Shown here: in pieces, positions 17,353-26,157 of the stretch
Position numbering within the stretch: the first letter of the stretch is position 1
How the letters are laid out: every line of letters begins with the position of its first letter
Source: Streptomyces sp. NBC_00704
Lineage (GTDB): Bacteria > Actinomycetota > Actinomycetes > Streptomycetales > Streptomycetaceae
Direction: 5' to 3'
DNA length: 64,000 nucleotides
Assembly: GCF_036226605.1 (NCBI RefSeq)
Contig: NZ_CP109000.1
Coordinates: 124,001 to 188,000 of the forward strand
Position numbers and translations under genes: made by a program
Notes under the pieces: model-generated
Database searches by the model: none
What the model saw: the letters and a program-made list of their open reading frames with translations, nothing else
What the model was told of the DNA's origin: nothing

Positions 17353-18939
17353 TCAGGGGTGTCCGCCGCAGCCGCAGCCCCGCAGGCTCGCCCCCGCCTC
17401 GGGCGGCGGGGTCTGTGCGGCTGCCGCTTCCACGGCCGCGAGCAGCAGGCGGCGTTCCCGGGGCGGGATCCACCTGCCGTCGACGACGATGCCGTGGATG
17501 CGGCGGGTGTTGCGGATGTCGTGCAGCGGGTCGGCGTCGAGGACGAGCAGATCGGCGGCGTGTCCGCGGGCCACGGTGCCGACGGCGGGCAGCCCGAGGG
17601 TGCGGGCCGCGTCCCGCGTGGCCGCGCGCAGGGCCTCGGCCGGGGTGAGGCCGGCCGCCACGAGCAGGGCCAGCTCGTCGTGGAGGGCGAAGCCCGGGAC
17701 GAGGTAGCCCGTGCCGGTGTCGGTGCCCGTGGCCAGCCGCACACCGGCGCTGTGCAACTCGCCGACCAGCCGCAGCCGGTGGGCGAAGATCCGGCGGATC
17801 CGCTCTTCCTGCTCGGGGGTGCGTCCGCCGGTCAGGGCCGTGAGCTGGTCGGGCCAGCTCTCCACCTGCCAGGCGGGAAGGTACTTCCACTCCTCGGCCC
17901 GGGACGGCACGGCGTCGGGGAGTTCGAGTGTGCGGTGCACGCTGAGCGTGGGGACGACGGCGGTCCCGTGGGCGGCCAGACTCCGGAGCAGGGCGTCCGC
18001 ACGGTCCCGGTCGTAGCCCTGCACCGCCCGCCATTCGAGGGGGTGCACCTGCTGGAACCAGCTGTGGTAGCGGGACAGGCTGCTCGGGTCGCGCGGGTCG
18101 ATGCGCACGGCGGCCAGGCCGCGCCGTATCTCCTCCTCGTGGCGCGAGGTCGCCAGGAGCAGTGCGTGCAGGTGCTCGACGGTGCGGTGGCCGCAGGCGC
18201 TCGCCTCGGCGATCCGGACGGTGTCCGGGCAGTGCCCGAGGTGGGGGATGCCCTGGCGCCGGGCCTCGTCCGCGATGGCGAAGTAGGCCTCGCGGGACAG
18301 CCGGGAGTACACCTTGACGAAGTCCGCGCCCTCGCGCTTGACCCGCCGTACGGCGCGCCGGGCCTCGGCCGCGTCGCGTACCTCGACGGTGGGGCCCACG
18401 TCGGCCGCCCACAGGGAGGGCGCGCCGTCGACGATGGGGCTGCCGACCACCCAGCGGGGGCCGAGCAGTGCTCCCCTGCGGATCTTCTCGCGCCACTCGT
18501 GGTGGACCGGCTCGCCCCTCATCTCCCGGACCGTGGTGACGCCGGCGAGGGCGTACAGGGGCGGGACCACCGTCTCCGGGCCGTCGCTGTGGGTGTGCGC
18601 CTCGATCAGTCCCGGGATCAGGTACTTGCCGGTCAGGTCGACCGTGCGGGTGCCCGGGCGCAGCCGCGTGCGTGCGCTCGGGGCGACTGCGGTGATGCGG
18701 CCGCCCTCGACGACGACCGTCATGCCGGGGGCCGGGGGTGCTCCCGATCCGTCGATCACGGTGACGTGGGTGAACGCCAGCGGGCCGCTGCCGGCACTGT
18801 TCGCGGGCGTCGCCGCGGCCGCGTGCGCCGGGCCGGCGGGAGCCGTGCCCGTAAGCGCCGCGCCCGTCACGGCGGCGGCCCCGGTCAGGAACCCCCTGCG
18901 GACCATGCCGCGACGTGCCCCGCCTGGTGCTTCGGACAT
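17353..18939 (-). CDS. Exported metal-dependent amidohydrolase (imidazolonepropionase-like)
   Basis: 528 residues. The N-terminus MVRRGFLTGAAAVTGAALTG is a twin-arginine signal, so the folded enzyme is exported. The amidohydrolase barrel has the HxH metal pair at His115 and His117 (EAHTHSDG), a Lys in FVKVYSR, further His in HLGHC and VEHLHAL, and the catalytic Asp in ATGTDTG. The family hydrolyses C-N bonds of cyclic amides or dipeptides; the substrate here is unknown. The C-terminus ends in a Cys/Gly motif (GCGCGGHP), unusual for the family and perhaps metal binding. ATG 18939 has GGAGGGGGAG upstream. It converges with the GH93-like gene with a 33-bp GC-rich gap. Confidence 0.85.
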   Translation of the reverse strand: MSEAPGGARRGMVRRGFLTGAAAVTGAALTGTAPAGPAHAAAATPANSAGSGPLAFTHVTVIDGSGAPPAPGMTVVVEGGRITAVAPSARTRLRPGTRTVDLTGKYLIPGLIEAHTHSDGPETVVPPLYALAGVTTVREMRGEPVHHEWREKIRRGALLGPRWVVGSPIVDGAPSLWAADVGPTVEVRDAAEARRAVRRVKREGADFVKVYSRLSREAYFAIADEARRQGIPHLGHCPDTVRIAEASACGHRTVEHLHALLLATSRHEEEIRRGLAAVRIDPRDPSSLSRYHSWFQQVHPLEWRAVQGYDRDRADALLRSLAAHGTAVVPTLSVHRTLELPDAVPSRAEEWKYLPAWQVESWPDQLTALTGGRTPEQEERIRRIFAHRLRLVGELHSAGVRLATGTDTGTGYLVPGFALHDELALLVAAGLTPAEALRAATRDAARTLGLPAVGTVARGHAADLLVLDADPLHDIRNTRRIHGIVVDGRWIPPRERRLLLAAVEAAAAQTPPPEAGASLRGCGCGGHP

Positions 18940-19154
18940 GCTGCTCCCCCTCCTGCTGCCGCGTCCGCCGGCGGTGCCCCGCCGGCCCTCACGACTCTGG
19001 CGCACGCGCCGGGAAAGGACAGTGCGGCCAGACGGTGTGCGTGGGGGTGGTGCTGGGACCACCGGGCCGCCGGCGCGCGCCTCCGCGTGGCCGGGGCAGC
19101 CGCGCAGGCGTACGGGCGCGGTGTCACGCCGTGCGGTGCGGACGACGGTGCCGT

Positions 19155-19190
19155 CGCCTCGTCGCGCCGTCGTCAGGAGCGCGCGAGGCG
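19155..19190. terminator. Hairpin straddling the stop codon of the UvrA-like gene
   Basis: CGCCTCG-t-CGCGC pairs with GCGCG-CGAGGCG, one base bulged. The stop codon (19173-19175) is in the loop, so the last codons are part of the stem. It may act as a terminator or protect the 3' end. Confidence 0.4.
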
Positions 19191-21641
19191 GGGGGCGAGG
19201 TAGGGCGCGGTGGCGCTGCGGCGGGCCTTCGCCACCTCGGCCGGCGGGCCCGTGGCGATCACCCGCCCGCCCGCGTCGCCGCCGCCGGGGCCGAGGTCGA
19301 TGACCCAGTCGGCGGTGGCGATCGTGTCCAGGTCGTGCTCCACGAGGACGACGGTGTTGCCGGCGTCGACGAGCCGGTGCAGTTGTCGCAGCAGCAGCGC
19401 GATGTCCGCGGGGTGCAGTCCCGCCGTCGGCTCGTCGAGCAGGTAGAGGGCGTGCCCGCGGCGGGCCCGCTGCAGTTCGGTGGCCAGTTTGATGCGTTGC
19501 GCCTCCCCGCCGCTGAGTTCCGTCGCGGGCCGGCCCAGCCGCAGGTATCCCAGGCCCACCTCGCGCAGGGTCTCCAGGCTGCGGGAGGCGGCCGGGACGT
19601 CCGACAGGAACTCGGCGGCGGCGTCGACGGACAGCGCCAGCACGTCCGCGATGGTCTTGCCGCGGTGGGTGACCTCCAGCGTCTCGGCGTTGTACCGGGC
19701 GCCTTCGCAGGTCGGGCACGGCGCATACGTGCCGGGCAGGAACAGCAGTTCCACCGCGACGAATCCCTCGCCCTGGCAGGTCTCGCACCGCCCTTCGGGC
19801 ACGTTGAAGGAGAACCGCCCGGCCGGGTAGCCGCGCTTGCGGGCTTCGTCCGTCGCCGCGTACAGCTTGCGGACCGCGTCGAACATGCCCGTGTACGTGG
19901 CCAGGTTGGACCGGGGGGTGCGGCCGATGGGCCGCTGGTCGACCCGGACCAGCCGGTCGAACGACTCGACCCCCGACGCGTCCCGGACGTCGACCTCCAG
20001 GTGCGCCTCGTCGGGCTCCTCGGGCACGAGCCCGAGGTGGCCGCGGACGACCTCGGCGAGCACCTGCGTCACCAGTGTCGACTTTCCGGAACCGGACACG
20101 CCCGTGACCGCCGTCAGCACGCACAGCGGCACGTCGACGGAGACGTCGTGCAGGTTGTGGCGGGTGACGCCGCGCAGGCGCAGCCAGCCGTGCGGTGTGC
20201 GCGGGCTGTGGTCGAGGGGCTGGGCGCGCCCGAACAGGTACCGGCTCGTGTCCGAGTCACCGACCCGTTCCAGTCCGGCGACCGGGCCGCTGTACAGCAC
20301 GCGTCCGCCGCCCTCGCCCGCGCCGGGCCCGATGTCGACCACCCAGTCCGCCCGCCGGACGACGTCCATGTCGTGCTCGACGACGAACAGCGAGTTGCCG
20401 GCGGCCTTGAGCCGCTCCAGCACGTCCAGCAGCGGCTTCGCGTCGGCCGGGTGCAGGCCGGCGGAGGGTTCGTCGAGGACGTAGACGACGCCGAACAGTC
20501 CCGAGCGCAGCTGGGTGGCGATCCTGAGGCGTTGCGCCTCGCCGGGCGACAGGGTCGTCGAGCGGCGTCCGAGGCTGAGATATCCGAGGCCCAGGTCGAG
20601 CAGGACGTCGATCCGGGCGACCAGGTCGGCGCAGATCCGGACGGCGACCTCGGTCGTCTCCCCGGAGCGGGCGCTCGATGTGGCGGCGTCGGCCTCGGGC
20701 CGCCCCGCGACGGGCCGCAGGAGTGCCACGACGTCGGTGAGCGGCATCGCGTTGACCTCGGCGATGGAGCGTTCCGCGAAGGTCACGGCGAGCGCCTCGG
20801 GCCGCAGTCCGCTGCCGTGGCACTCGGGGCAGGGCACGCTCCTGACGAACCGGAGCGCCCGTTCGCGCATCCTCTCGCTCTTGGAGTCGGCGAGCACGTG
20901 CATGACGTGTTTGCGGGCGCTCCAGAACGTGCCCTGGTAGCCGTAGTCGACGCGGTCCTCCTCCGGCTCGATGTACACGGAGGGCTGCTCGTCGGTGTAC
21001 AGCAGCCAGTCCCGGTCCTTCTTCCTCAGCCTGCGCCACGGTCGGTCGATGTCGATCCCCAGGCCGTTCACGACGCTGCGCAGGTTGGCGCCCTGCCAGG
21101 CGCCCGGCCAGGCGGCGATCGCTCCCTCGCGGATGCTCAGCGAGGGGTCCGGGACGAGCAGGTCCTCGGCGACGTCGTGCACGGCGCCCAGTCCGTGACA
21201 CCCGGGGCAGGCGCCGGCCGCGGTGTTGGGCGAGAACGACTCGGCCTCCAGCCGTGCGGCCCGCGGCGGGTACGTGCCGGCGCGGGAGTACAGCATGCGC
21301 AGCAGATTGGACAGTGTGGTGAGGGTGCCGACCGTCGAGCGCGTGCTGGGCGACCCGCGTCGCTGCTGCAGGGCCACGGCGGGCGGCAGTCCGGTGATCT
21401 CCCGCACGTGCGGTGCGCCGACCTGTTGCAGCAGCCTGCGGGCGTACGGGGCCACGGACTCGAAGTAGCGGCGCTGGGCCTCCGCGTACAGCGTGCCGAA
21501 CGCGAGCGAGGACTTGCCCGAACCGGAGACGCCGGTGAAGGCGACCATCGCGTCACGCGGAACGTCGACGTCGACGTTGCGCAGGTTGTTCTCGCCCGCG
21601 CCCCGGACATGCACGAAGGAGTCGCTCGCATCCTTGTTCAC
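19173..21641 (-). CDS. UvrA-like ABC ATPase (UvrA2/DrrC type)
   Basis: 822 residues from GTG 21641. Two ABC nucleotide-binding units are present, each with a P-loop (GVSGSGKSS, GVSGSGKST), a signature motif (LSPGEAQRL, LSGGEAQRI) and a Walker B (VYVLDEPSAG, LYLLDEPTAG). Zinc-binding CxxC pairs (CPGC, CPEC, CETC, CPTC) are present, as in UvrA. At about 820 residues it is shorter than housekeeping UvrA (about 950-1000), which fits UvrA2-type proteins that lack the UvrB-binding region. Some of these give resistance to DNA-binding drugs such as daunorubicin (DrrC). Repair or drug resistance cannot be decided here. A neighbouring biosynthetic gene for such a drug is not seen. Confidence 0.88.
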   Translation of the reverse strand: MNKDASDSFVHVRGAGENNLRNVDVDVPRDAMVAFTGVSGSGKSSLAFGTLYAEAQRRYFESVAPYARRLLQQVGAPHVREITGLPPAVALQQRRGSPSTRSTVGTLTTLSNLLRMLYSRAGTYPPRAARLEAESFSPNTAAGACPGCHGLGAVHDVAEDLLVPDPSLSIREGAIAAWPGAWQGANLRSVVNGLGIDIDRPWRRLRKKDRDWLLYTDEQPSVYIEPEEDRVDYGYQGTFWSARKHVMHVLADSKSERMRERALRFVRSVPCPECHGSGLRPEALAVTFAERSIAEVNAMPLTDVVALLRPVAGRPEADAATSSARSGETTEVAVRICADLVARIDVLLDLGLGYLSLGRRSTTLSPGEAQRLRIATQLRSGLFGVVYVLDEPSAGLHPADAKPLLDVLERLKAAGNSLFVVEHDMDVVRRADWVVDIGPGAGEGGGRVLYSGPVAGLERVGDSDTSRYLFGRAQPLDHSPRTPHGWLRLRGVTRHNLHDVSVDVPLCVLTAVTGVSGSGKSTLVTQVLAEVVRGHLGLVPEEPDEAHLEVDVRDASGVESFDRLVRVDQRPIGRTPRSNLATYTGMFDAVRKLYAATDEARKRGYPAGRFSFNVPEGRCETCQGEGFVAVELLFLPGTYAPCPTCEGARYNAETLEVTHRGKTIADVLALSVDAAAEFLSDVPAASRSLETLREVGLGYLRLGRPATELSGGEAQRIKLATELQRARRGHALYLLDEPTAGLHPADIALLLRQLHRLVDAGNTVVLVEHDLDTIATADWVIDLGPGGGDAGGRVIATGPPAEVAKARRSATAPYLAPRLARS

Positions 21642-21869
21642 CGTTCCTGGGTACCCGATCGCGACGGAATCCGCGCGACAGGCGGGTCCCGTCCCGCCCA
21701 CTGCGCGAACGCACACGGGTGCGGGCCCGGACCCGCGTCGCGGCCACGGGCGGGCCGGCGGGCGGCGCGGGGGCGGTCGAGCTGCCTGCGGACGCTGTGC
21801 CGTCCGGGCGCCGCCCCGGCGACCTGTCCCGCACCGGGCGGACCCCTGCCGTGGCCGGGAAGGACCCGG

Positions 21870-22439
21870 TCAGACGCGGTCCAGGGGGCGGTGCGGACCC
21901 TCGGGAAGTTCCGTTGCGATGGTGTCACCGGGGCGCACCACGCCGCCTTCCCTCACGACGCTCATGATTCCGGCCTTGCGCACGACGTTGCCGGCCTCGT
22001 CCCGGCCGACGACCTGGTTCAGCAATCCGTCCCGGAAGGTGTCGATCTGCAGGCAGGGGTTGCGCAGGCCGGTGACTTCCAGGACGGCGGAGTCGCCGAT
22101 GCGCAGCAGTGTGCCGACCGGCAGGCCGAGCAGATCGATGCCGCGCGTGGTGATGTTCTCCCCGAGTTCGCCGGGCGCCACGGTGAACCCTTCCTCGCCG
22201 ACCTCGGCGAAGAGTTCCTCGTGAATGACGTGGACCTGGCGCAGGTTCGGCTGGGTCGGGTCCTGCGCCACGCGCGAGCGGTGCTTGACCGTCACACCGG
22301 CGTGCACGTCCCCCTCCACGCCGAGGCCGGCGAGCAGTCTGACGCTGTCCCGGTTCGGCTTGGTGAACGAGTACTCCCGGTTGCTGCTGACCGCCGTCAC
22401 CGTCCCGCTCATACGTCGGACACCCTCTTCCCTGACCAT
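21870..22439 (-). CDS. MOSC-domain protein
   Basis: 189 residues. The MOSC domain is recognised by GVEGDVHAG near the front, GELGENITTRGIDL in the middle, and LEVTGLRNPCLQID, where the conserved Cys lies. In molybdenum cofactor sulfurases and relatives this domain transfers sulfur or binds the cofactor; stand-alone bacterial forms such as YiiM work on N-hydroxylated compounds. ATG 22439 has AGGAAAG seven bases upstream and is preferred over ATG 22412. Cytoplasmic. There is no cofactor gene nearby. Confidence 0.85.
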   Translation of the reverse strand: MVREEGVRRMSGTVTAVSSNREYSFTKPNRDSVRLLAGLGVEGDVHAGVTVKHRSRVAQDPTQPNLRQVHVIHEELFAEVGEEGFTVAPGELGENITTRGIDLLGLPVGTLLRIGDSAVLEVTGLRNPCLQIDTFRDGLLNQVVGRDEAGNVVRKAGIMSVVREGGVVRPGDTIATELPEGPHRPLDRV

Positions 22440-22603
22440 GACGCTTTCCTGATCATGACAACCACGACCGTACCCCGCTGACCGAAAAACCGTGAGGCTC
22501 TTGAAGCACCGCGGAAGCCGCCTGCGTCACAGCGGCGGCCGGAAAAAAGGGGTCACGCTGTGACGGCACACCGTCCCTCCGGCGAGCCGTCTACCCTTCA
22601 GCC

Positions 22604-22882
22604 GTGACCTGGGACGAAGCCGAGTATGTCGACTATCTGCAATCCGAACGGCGTGCCTACGCGTGGGTGATGGAGCATCACGGCGGGCTGAGCCCGCAGG
22701 AGGCGAGCGAGGCTGCTCTGGAGCACTACCCGTACGAACCGGCCGAGACGTCGTTTCGCGGGCTGGTCTTCCACGACGAGGCATGGCACTGGGCGATGCT
22801 GTCGATCCACGGCGCTCAGTACACCGTCGACCGTCCCGAACTGGCGCATCCGTCCCCCGGCTACCTCGCGCTCGACGACTGA
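22604..22882 (+). CDS. Small hypothetical protein
   Basis: 92 residues from GTG 22604, without signal peptide or membrane span. It is acidic and rich in His, Trp and Tyr (VMEHHGGLSPQEASEAALEHY, then FHDEAWHWAMLSIHG). Codon use is typical for a Streptomyces gene and the composition is that of a folded domain, which supports a real gene. I do not recognise the family. It is divergent from the MOSC gene with a 164-bp shared upstream region; no clear ribosome site is seen. Confidence 0.6.
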   Translation: MTWDEAEYVDYLQSERRAYAWVMEHHGGLSPQEASEAALEHYPYEPAETSFRGLVFHDEAWHWAMLSIHGAQYTVDRPELAHPSPGYLALDD

Positions 22883-23208
22883 CCGGCCCTGACGCGGGGT
22901 CCGGCGCGCGTGGCGGAGGCCGGCGGGCCCCGGCACGGTCCCGCGCACCGGCCGCTGAACGCCGCCCTGGGCAAGGCCACTTGAACGGGAATAACGCAAC
23001 TTCGACACCGTCCGCACGACCAGCTACCTTCACCTGGTCCTCGCCCATCGCCCACGACCGCGGCCGAGTTGCTCCAGCCTGCGCCACACCGAAGTGACGC
23101 GCCCGTCACGCCCACCGCCCCTCGCGCGCCGCGCTGTCACCGTCCCCCGCCCCGGCGCGCCGCCACCGCACCGGTTCCGCGCCGGGCGCCCCGACCAGGA
23201 AGAGACTC
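22883..23208. other. Intergenic region, 326 bp
   Basis: No gene recognised. It contains TTGAAC at about 22982 and the inverted repeat GTGACG-N4-CGTCAC (23094-23109), a possible operator or short hairpin about 100 bp before the DUF3291 gene. Confidence 0.5.
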
Positions 23209-23790
23209 ATGCCCCGTCTTGCGCTGTACACCTTCGGCGTCCTGAAGGCACCGCTCGCCGATCCCTCCCCCCTCACGCACGAGTTCTACGAGGTGGGCGC
23301 GGCCGTCTACGAGCAGATCGCCCGGCATCCCGGATACCTCGCTCACGCCGAAGCGGCGGAGGGCGACCGGGGCACGCTCTTCGACGCGGACTGGGGCGCA
23401 TGGGGAGAGTTCGCCGTACCCGCCTGGTACGACAAGGGGCGCACCGCGCAAACCACCGCCCTGGCCGCCACCCTCTCCCTGTGGACCGACGTGCGACCCG
23501 CCTTCGACGCCCTCTACAGCGGCCCGCACCGTGAGGCGCTGAACAGGCGGCACGACTGGTTCGAGAGAACAGGGCGCCCTGCTTACGTGTTCTGGTGGGT
23601 CACCGACGGCGTGACGCCCACCTGGCGGGACGCGGTCGCCCGGCTGGAGCATCTCCACCGGCACGGCTCCGCACCGGACGCCTTCACCTTCCGCCACTCG
23701 TTCGCCCCGGACGGAACTCCGACCAGGATCAAGGACACCGGCGACCGGCCGCCGACGTCGGAGACCGGGGGCGGACGCCTGCCCGCCTGA
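23209..23790 (+). CDS. DUF3291 domain protein
   Basis: 193 residues, ATG with AGGAAGAG upstream. The pattern matches DUF3291 proteins (ALYTFGVLKAPLADP at the front, HPGYLAHAE and WTDVRPAFDALYSG in the middle, FWWVTDGVTPTWRDAV towards the end). These are predicted dimeric alpha/beta-barrel proteins like antibiotic-biosynthesis monooxygenases, but no reaction is established. Cytoplasmic. It converges with the kinase-like gene on the other strand (73-bp gap). Confidence 0.8.
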   Translation: MPRLALYTFGVLKAPLADPSPLTHEFYEVGAAVYEQIARHPGYLAHAEAAEGDRGTLFDADWGAWGEFAVPAWYDKGRTAQTTALAATLSLWTDVRPAFDALYSGPHREALNRRHDWFERTGRPAYVFWWVTDGVTPTWRDAVARLEHLHRHGSAPDAFTFRHSFAPDGTPTRIKDTGDRPPTSETGGGRLPA

Positions 23791-23862
23791 GATCACCTCG
23801 CTCGGGCAGCAGGGCGGCGCCGTCCGGTGCCCCGGGGCCGATCGGAGCCAAGGGGACGTGTG

Positions 23863-24759
23863 TCAGACGCCGTTCAGTACGCGGTCGAGCGCGGCCCGGC
23901 CTACGGGTCCCCAGTTCGGCTTGCCGCCCGGAAGGCCTCGGTCTCCGTTCTGGCCCATGAGCATCAGGAAGAGGCTCTTCATCGCGGCCAGCCCGCGGGC
24001 GCGGCGGATCGTCGCGTCGTCTGCCCGCTCGTACCGGTCGAAGAACCGTGACGCCGTCCCCGGAGGCAGCAGCAGCCAGGCAGCGGCGAGGTCCCACGCC
24101 GGATCGCCGGCGAACAGGGCGCCGAAGTCGACGATTCCCGAAAGCGTTCCGTCCGTGACGACGACGTTCGCGGGATGGAGATCGCCATGCACCCAGACGG
24201 GCGGGCCCTCCCACTCGCCGGCCGCGACGGCGTCGTCCCAGACGGCCCGGACGTCGGCGGCGACGTCTTCGGGGGCGACGGCCCGGAGGAACGTCTCGAA
24301 GCCGTCCGTGCAGTCCTTGGGACGGCCACCGCGGTCCGTAGCCGTCGGCGCCTCGGCGGGCGCCTCCTCGTGCAGGGCCCGGAGGAAGCCCGCCAGCGCG
24401 TCGGCCGCGTGGTCGCCGCGGCTGATCGACGCGTGATCGAGCGGCTCACCGTGAACCCACGTCATCACGGTCCAGTGCTTGGGGAAGCGCTCGGACGGTT
24501 CCCCGCACCGCACCGGCAGCGGCACCGGGAGCGGAAGACGCGGAGCCAGCACGGGCAGCCACCGCCGTTCCTTGAGCTGGAGTTCCGGGGTGGGGTCCAT
24601 GCGCTGCATGCGTACGGCCAACTCGTCCCCGAGACGCCACATCTGGTTGCCCCAGCCGCCCGCCACCTCACGGACGGGCGCCCCCGCAAGATCTGGATGC
24701 TGCTCACGGAGCAAACTGCGGACCAGGTCTGCGGTGATCACGATCTCGGCGTCGGTCAT
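23863..24759 (-). CDS. Aminoglycoside-phosphotransferase-fold kinase
   Basis: 298 residues from ATG 24759. It has the catalytic loop WVHGDLHPANVVV (Asp as base) and the metal motif IVDFGAL of the APH/choline-kinase fold, and a nucleotide-binding N-lobe (REVAGGWGNQMWRLGDELAVRM). Members phosphorylate small molecules such as aminoglycosides, macrolides or choline. The substrate cannot be told from sequence, and most chromosomal Streptomyces copies are not proven resistance enzymes. A longer frame upstream adds a proline-rich stretch without a ribosome site, so the shorter start is used. It lies 83 bp after the alpha/beta hydrolase stop on the same strand. Confidence 0.82.
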   Translation of the reverse strand: MTDAEIVITADLVRSLLREQHPDLAGAPVREVAGGWGNQMWRLGDELAVRMQRMDPTPELQLKERRWLPVLAPRLPLPVPLPVRCGEPSERFPKHWTVMTWVHGEPLDHASISRGDHAADALAGFLRALHEEAPAEAPTATDRGGRPKDCTDGFETFLRAVAPEDVAADVRAVWDDAVAAGEWEGPPVWVHGDLHPANVVVTDGTLSGIVDFGALFAGDPAWDLAAAWLLLPPGTASRFFDRYERADDATIRRARGLAAMKSLFLMLMGQNGDRGLPGGKPNWGPVGRAALDRVLNGV

Positions 24760-24842
24760 GCGACGTGACCCTACTCGTGGCCCCGACGGGGGCGGGCCGT
24801 GCGGCTTCGCTCTCCGGGACGTCTCCTGCGATGACGCCGACG

Positions 24843-25922
24843 TCACCGGCCCGGTCGCGGCGAGGCGACCGTGCCGGCCCGGTCGAGACCGTCGAGGAAC
24901 CGGCGTTGGTCGTCAAGGAATCCGTCCGCGAAGAGCGAGCGCGGGGCGAAGAGCGCGGTGAGCGTGATCTTCAGGTCCGACCGCTCGACGGACTGCTTGA
25001 GCAGCGAGTGCGTCGCCTCCGGGTAGTGCCTGACTCTCAGTTCGCCGCCTGCGTCCAGCACGCTGCGGTAGGTGCGTTCCGTGTCGGCGGTGTCCACGTT
25101 GACGTCATGGCCCGCGAGGGCCAGGAGCACCGGCACGCCGCGCAGCGCGCGCAGGTCTCGCGTGGCGTCCGCGGTGTAGTTCCTGGAGATGAAGCCCCAG
25201 CGGTCGGCGGTCATTCCGTCCGTGTCGCCGCGCACGGCCTTGACGTACTCCTCGAACGTCGCGTGACGGTCCAGGAGTTGGCGGGTGGTGTCGCTCTTGG
25301 CCACCTCGGCCTTGATGCGGGCCGCCGACGCCCCCTCGGCGCGCAGTTCGGCGAGGAGGTTGTAGCGGCCCTGCCGGAGCCAGTTGACCGCGGGTGAGAC
25401 CGCGACGACGAAGCTCACCGGCGTCCTGGCGGCGATCTTCGGCAGGACCCAGCCCGCTTGGCTGGCGCCCCAGAGTCCGATCCGGTCGCCGTCGATGTCC
25501 GGGCGGGTGCGCGCCCAGGCGATGGCGGCGGCCGCCTCGTCGGCCCGGTCGTCCATGGACTGGTCGAGCCAGTCGCCGGGTGCGCCCGCGACGCCGGGCT
25601 TGTCCCAGGACAAGGAGGCGTATCCGGCCTCGGCGTTCGCCTCCCACAGGGGTTTGTAGCCGTCGTCGTGGGTGGCGTCGACGGGGCCGTCGCCATGGAC
25701 GTACACGATCAGGCCGTGGCGATCACGCCCGTCCCGGGGAGTGGCCAGTACCCCGTTGAGGGTGTGGCCGCCGTGGCGGATCGTGACTCGCTGCTCGTTC
25801 ATGTCGTAGGAGTTCTGCCACAGCACCACCCCTACCAGCCCGGCGGCCACGACCAGGACGGTGACGAGTGACCACACGACGACGCCGAGCCCGCGCCTTC
25901 GGAACCGGTTCTTGGGACACAT
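24843..25922 (-). CDS. Membrane-anchored alpha/beta hydrolase
   Basis: 359 residues. An arginine-rich start is followed by one hydrophobic helix (VVVWSLVTVLVVAAGLVGVVLW), so the enzyme is anchored with its catalytic domain outside. The alpha/beta-hydrolase core has an oxyanion-type VYVHGDG, the nucleophile elbow GASQAG (Ser), an Asp in GHDVNVD and the catalytic His in EATHSLL. It resembles secreted dienelactone-hydrolase/prolyl-peptidase-like esterases; the substrate is unknown. The shared upstream region with the acetyltransferase gene contains long direct and inverted repeats. Confidence 0.8.
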   Translation of the reverse strand: MCPKNRFRRRGLGVVVWSLVTVLVVAAGLVGVVLWQNSYDMNEQRVTIRHGGHTLNGVLATPRDGRDRHGLIVYVHGDGPVDATHDDGYKPLWEANAEAGYASLSWDKPGVAGAPGDWLDQSMDDRADEAAAAIAWARTRPDIDGDRIGLWGASQAGWVLPKIAARTPVSFVVAVSPAVNWLRQGRYNLLAELRAEGASAARIKAEVAKSDTTRQLLDRHATFEEYVKAVRGDTDGMTADRWGFISRNYTADATRDLRALRGVPVLLALAGHDVNVDTADTERTYRSVLDAGGELRVRHYPEATHSLLKQSVERSDLKITLTALFAPRSLFADGFLDDQRRFLDGLDRAGTVASPRPGR

Positions 25923-25946
25923 GGGATCTGAACGCCTCTGTTCGGG

Positions 25947-26002
25947 TGTCTGCGGGACTGCGGGTGTCGGGTGTCGGGTGTCGGCTGTCTGCGGGACTGC
26001 GG
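25947..26002. repeat. 17-bp direct repeat and GGGTGTC words upstream of the hydrolase
   Basis: TGTCTGCGGGACTGCGG occurs at 25947-25963 and again at 25986-26002. Several GGGTGTC words lie between the copies. It sits 25 bp before the hydrolase start and may be a regulatory element or a simple duplication. Confidence 0.7.
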
Positions 26003-26052
26003 TGCCGTGAACCCGGTGGTTGCGGGATCGCGGATCCGGTGGTCACGGAGCT

Positions 26053-26100
26053 TGAAAACTATCATTACAGCAACGGCCGTCGAGATGATGATAGTTTTCA
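26053..26100. promoter_or_regulatory. 13-bp perfect inverted repeat TGAAAACTATCAT ... ATGATAGTTTTCA
   Basis: The arms at 26053-26065 and 26088-26100 are identical in opposite orientation, 22 bp apart. They are strikingly AT-rich for this genome. Each arm is itself partly palindromic (TGA...TCA), so it can be read as two operator copies about 35 bp apart rather than one hairpin. It lies 57 bp before the acetyltransferase/PaaX gene pair. A Fur-, MarR- or PaaX-type regulator is possible; the PaaX-like protein coded two genes downstream is the nearest candidate. Confidence 0.65.
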
Positions 26101-26157
26101 GGTCGAGGCTGTTGAGGCAACAGCGACGGCGACAGAGACAGCGACGAGGGGGCACGG

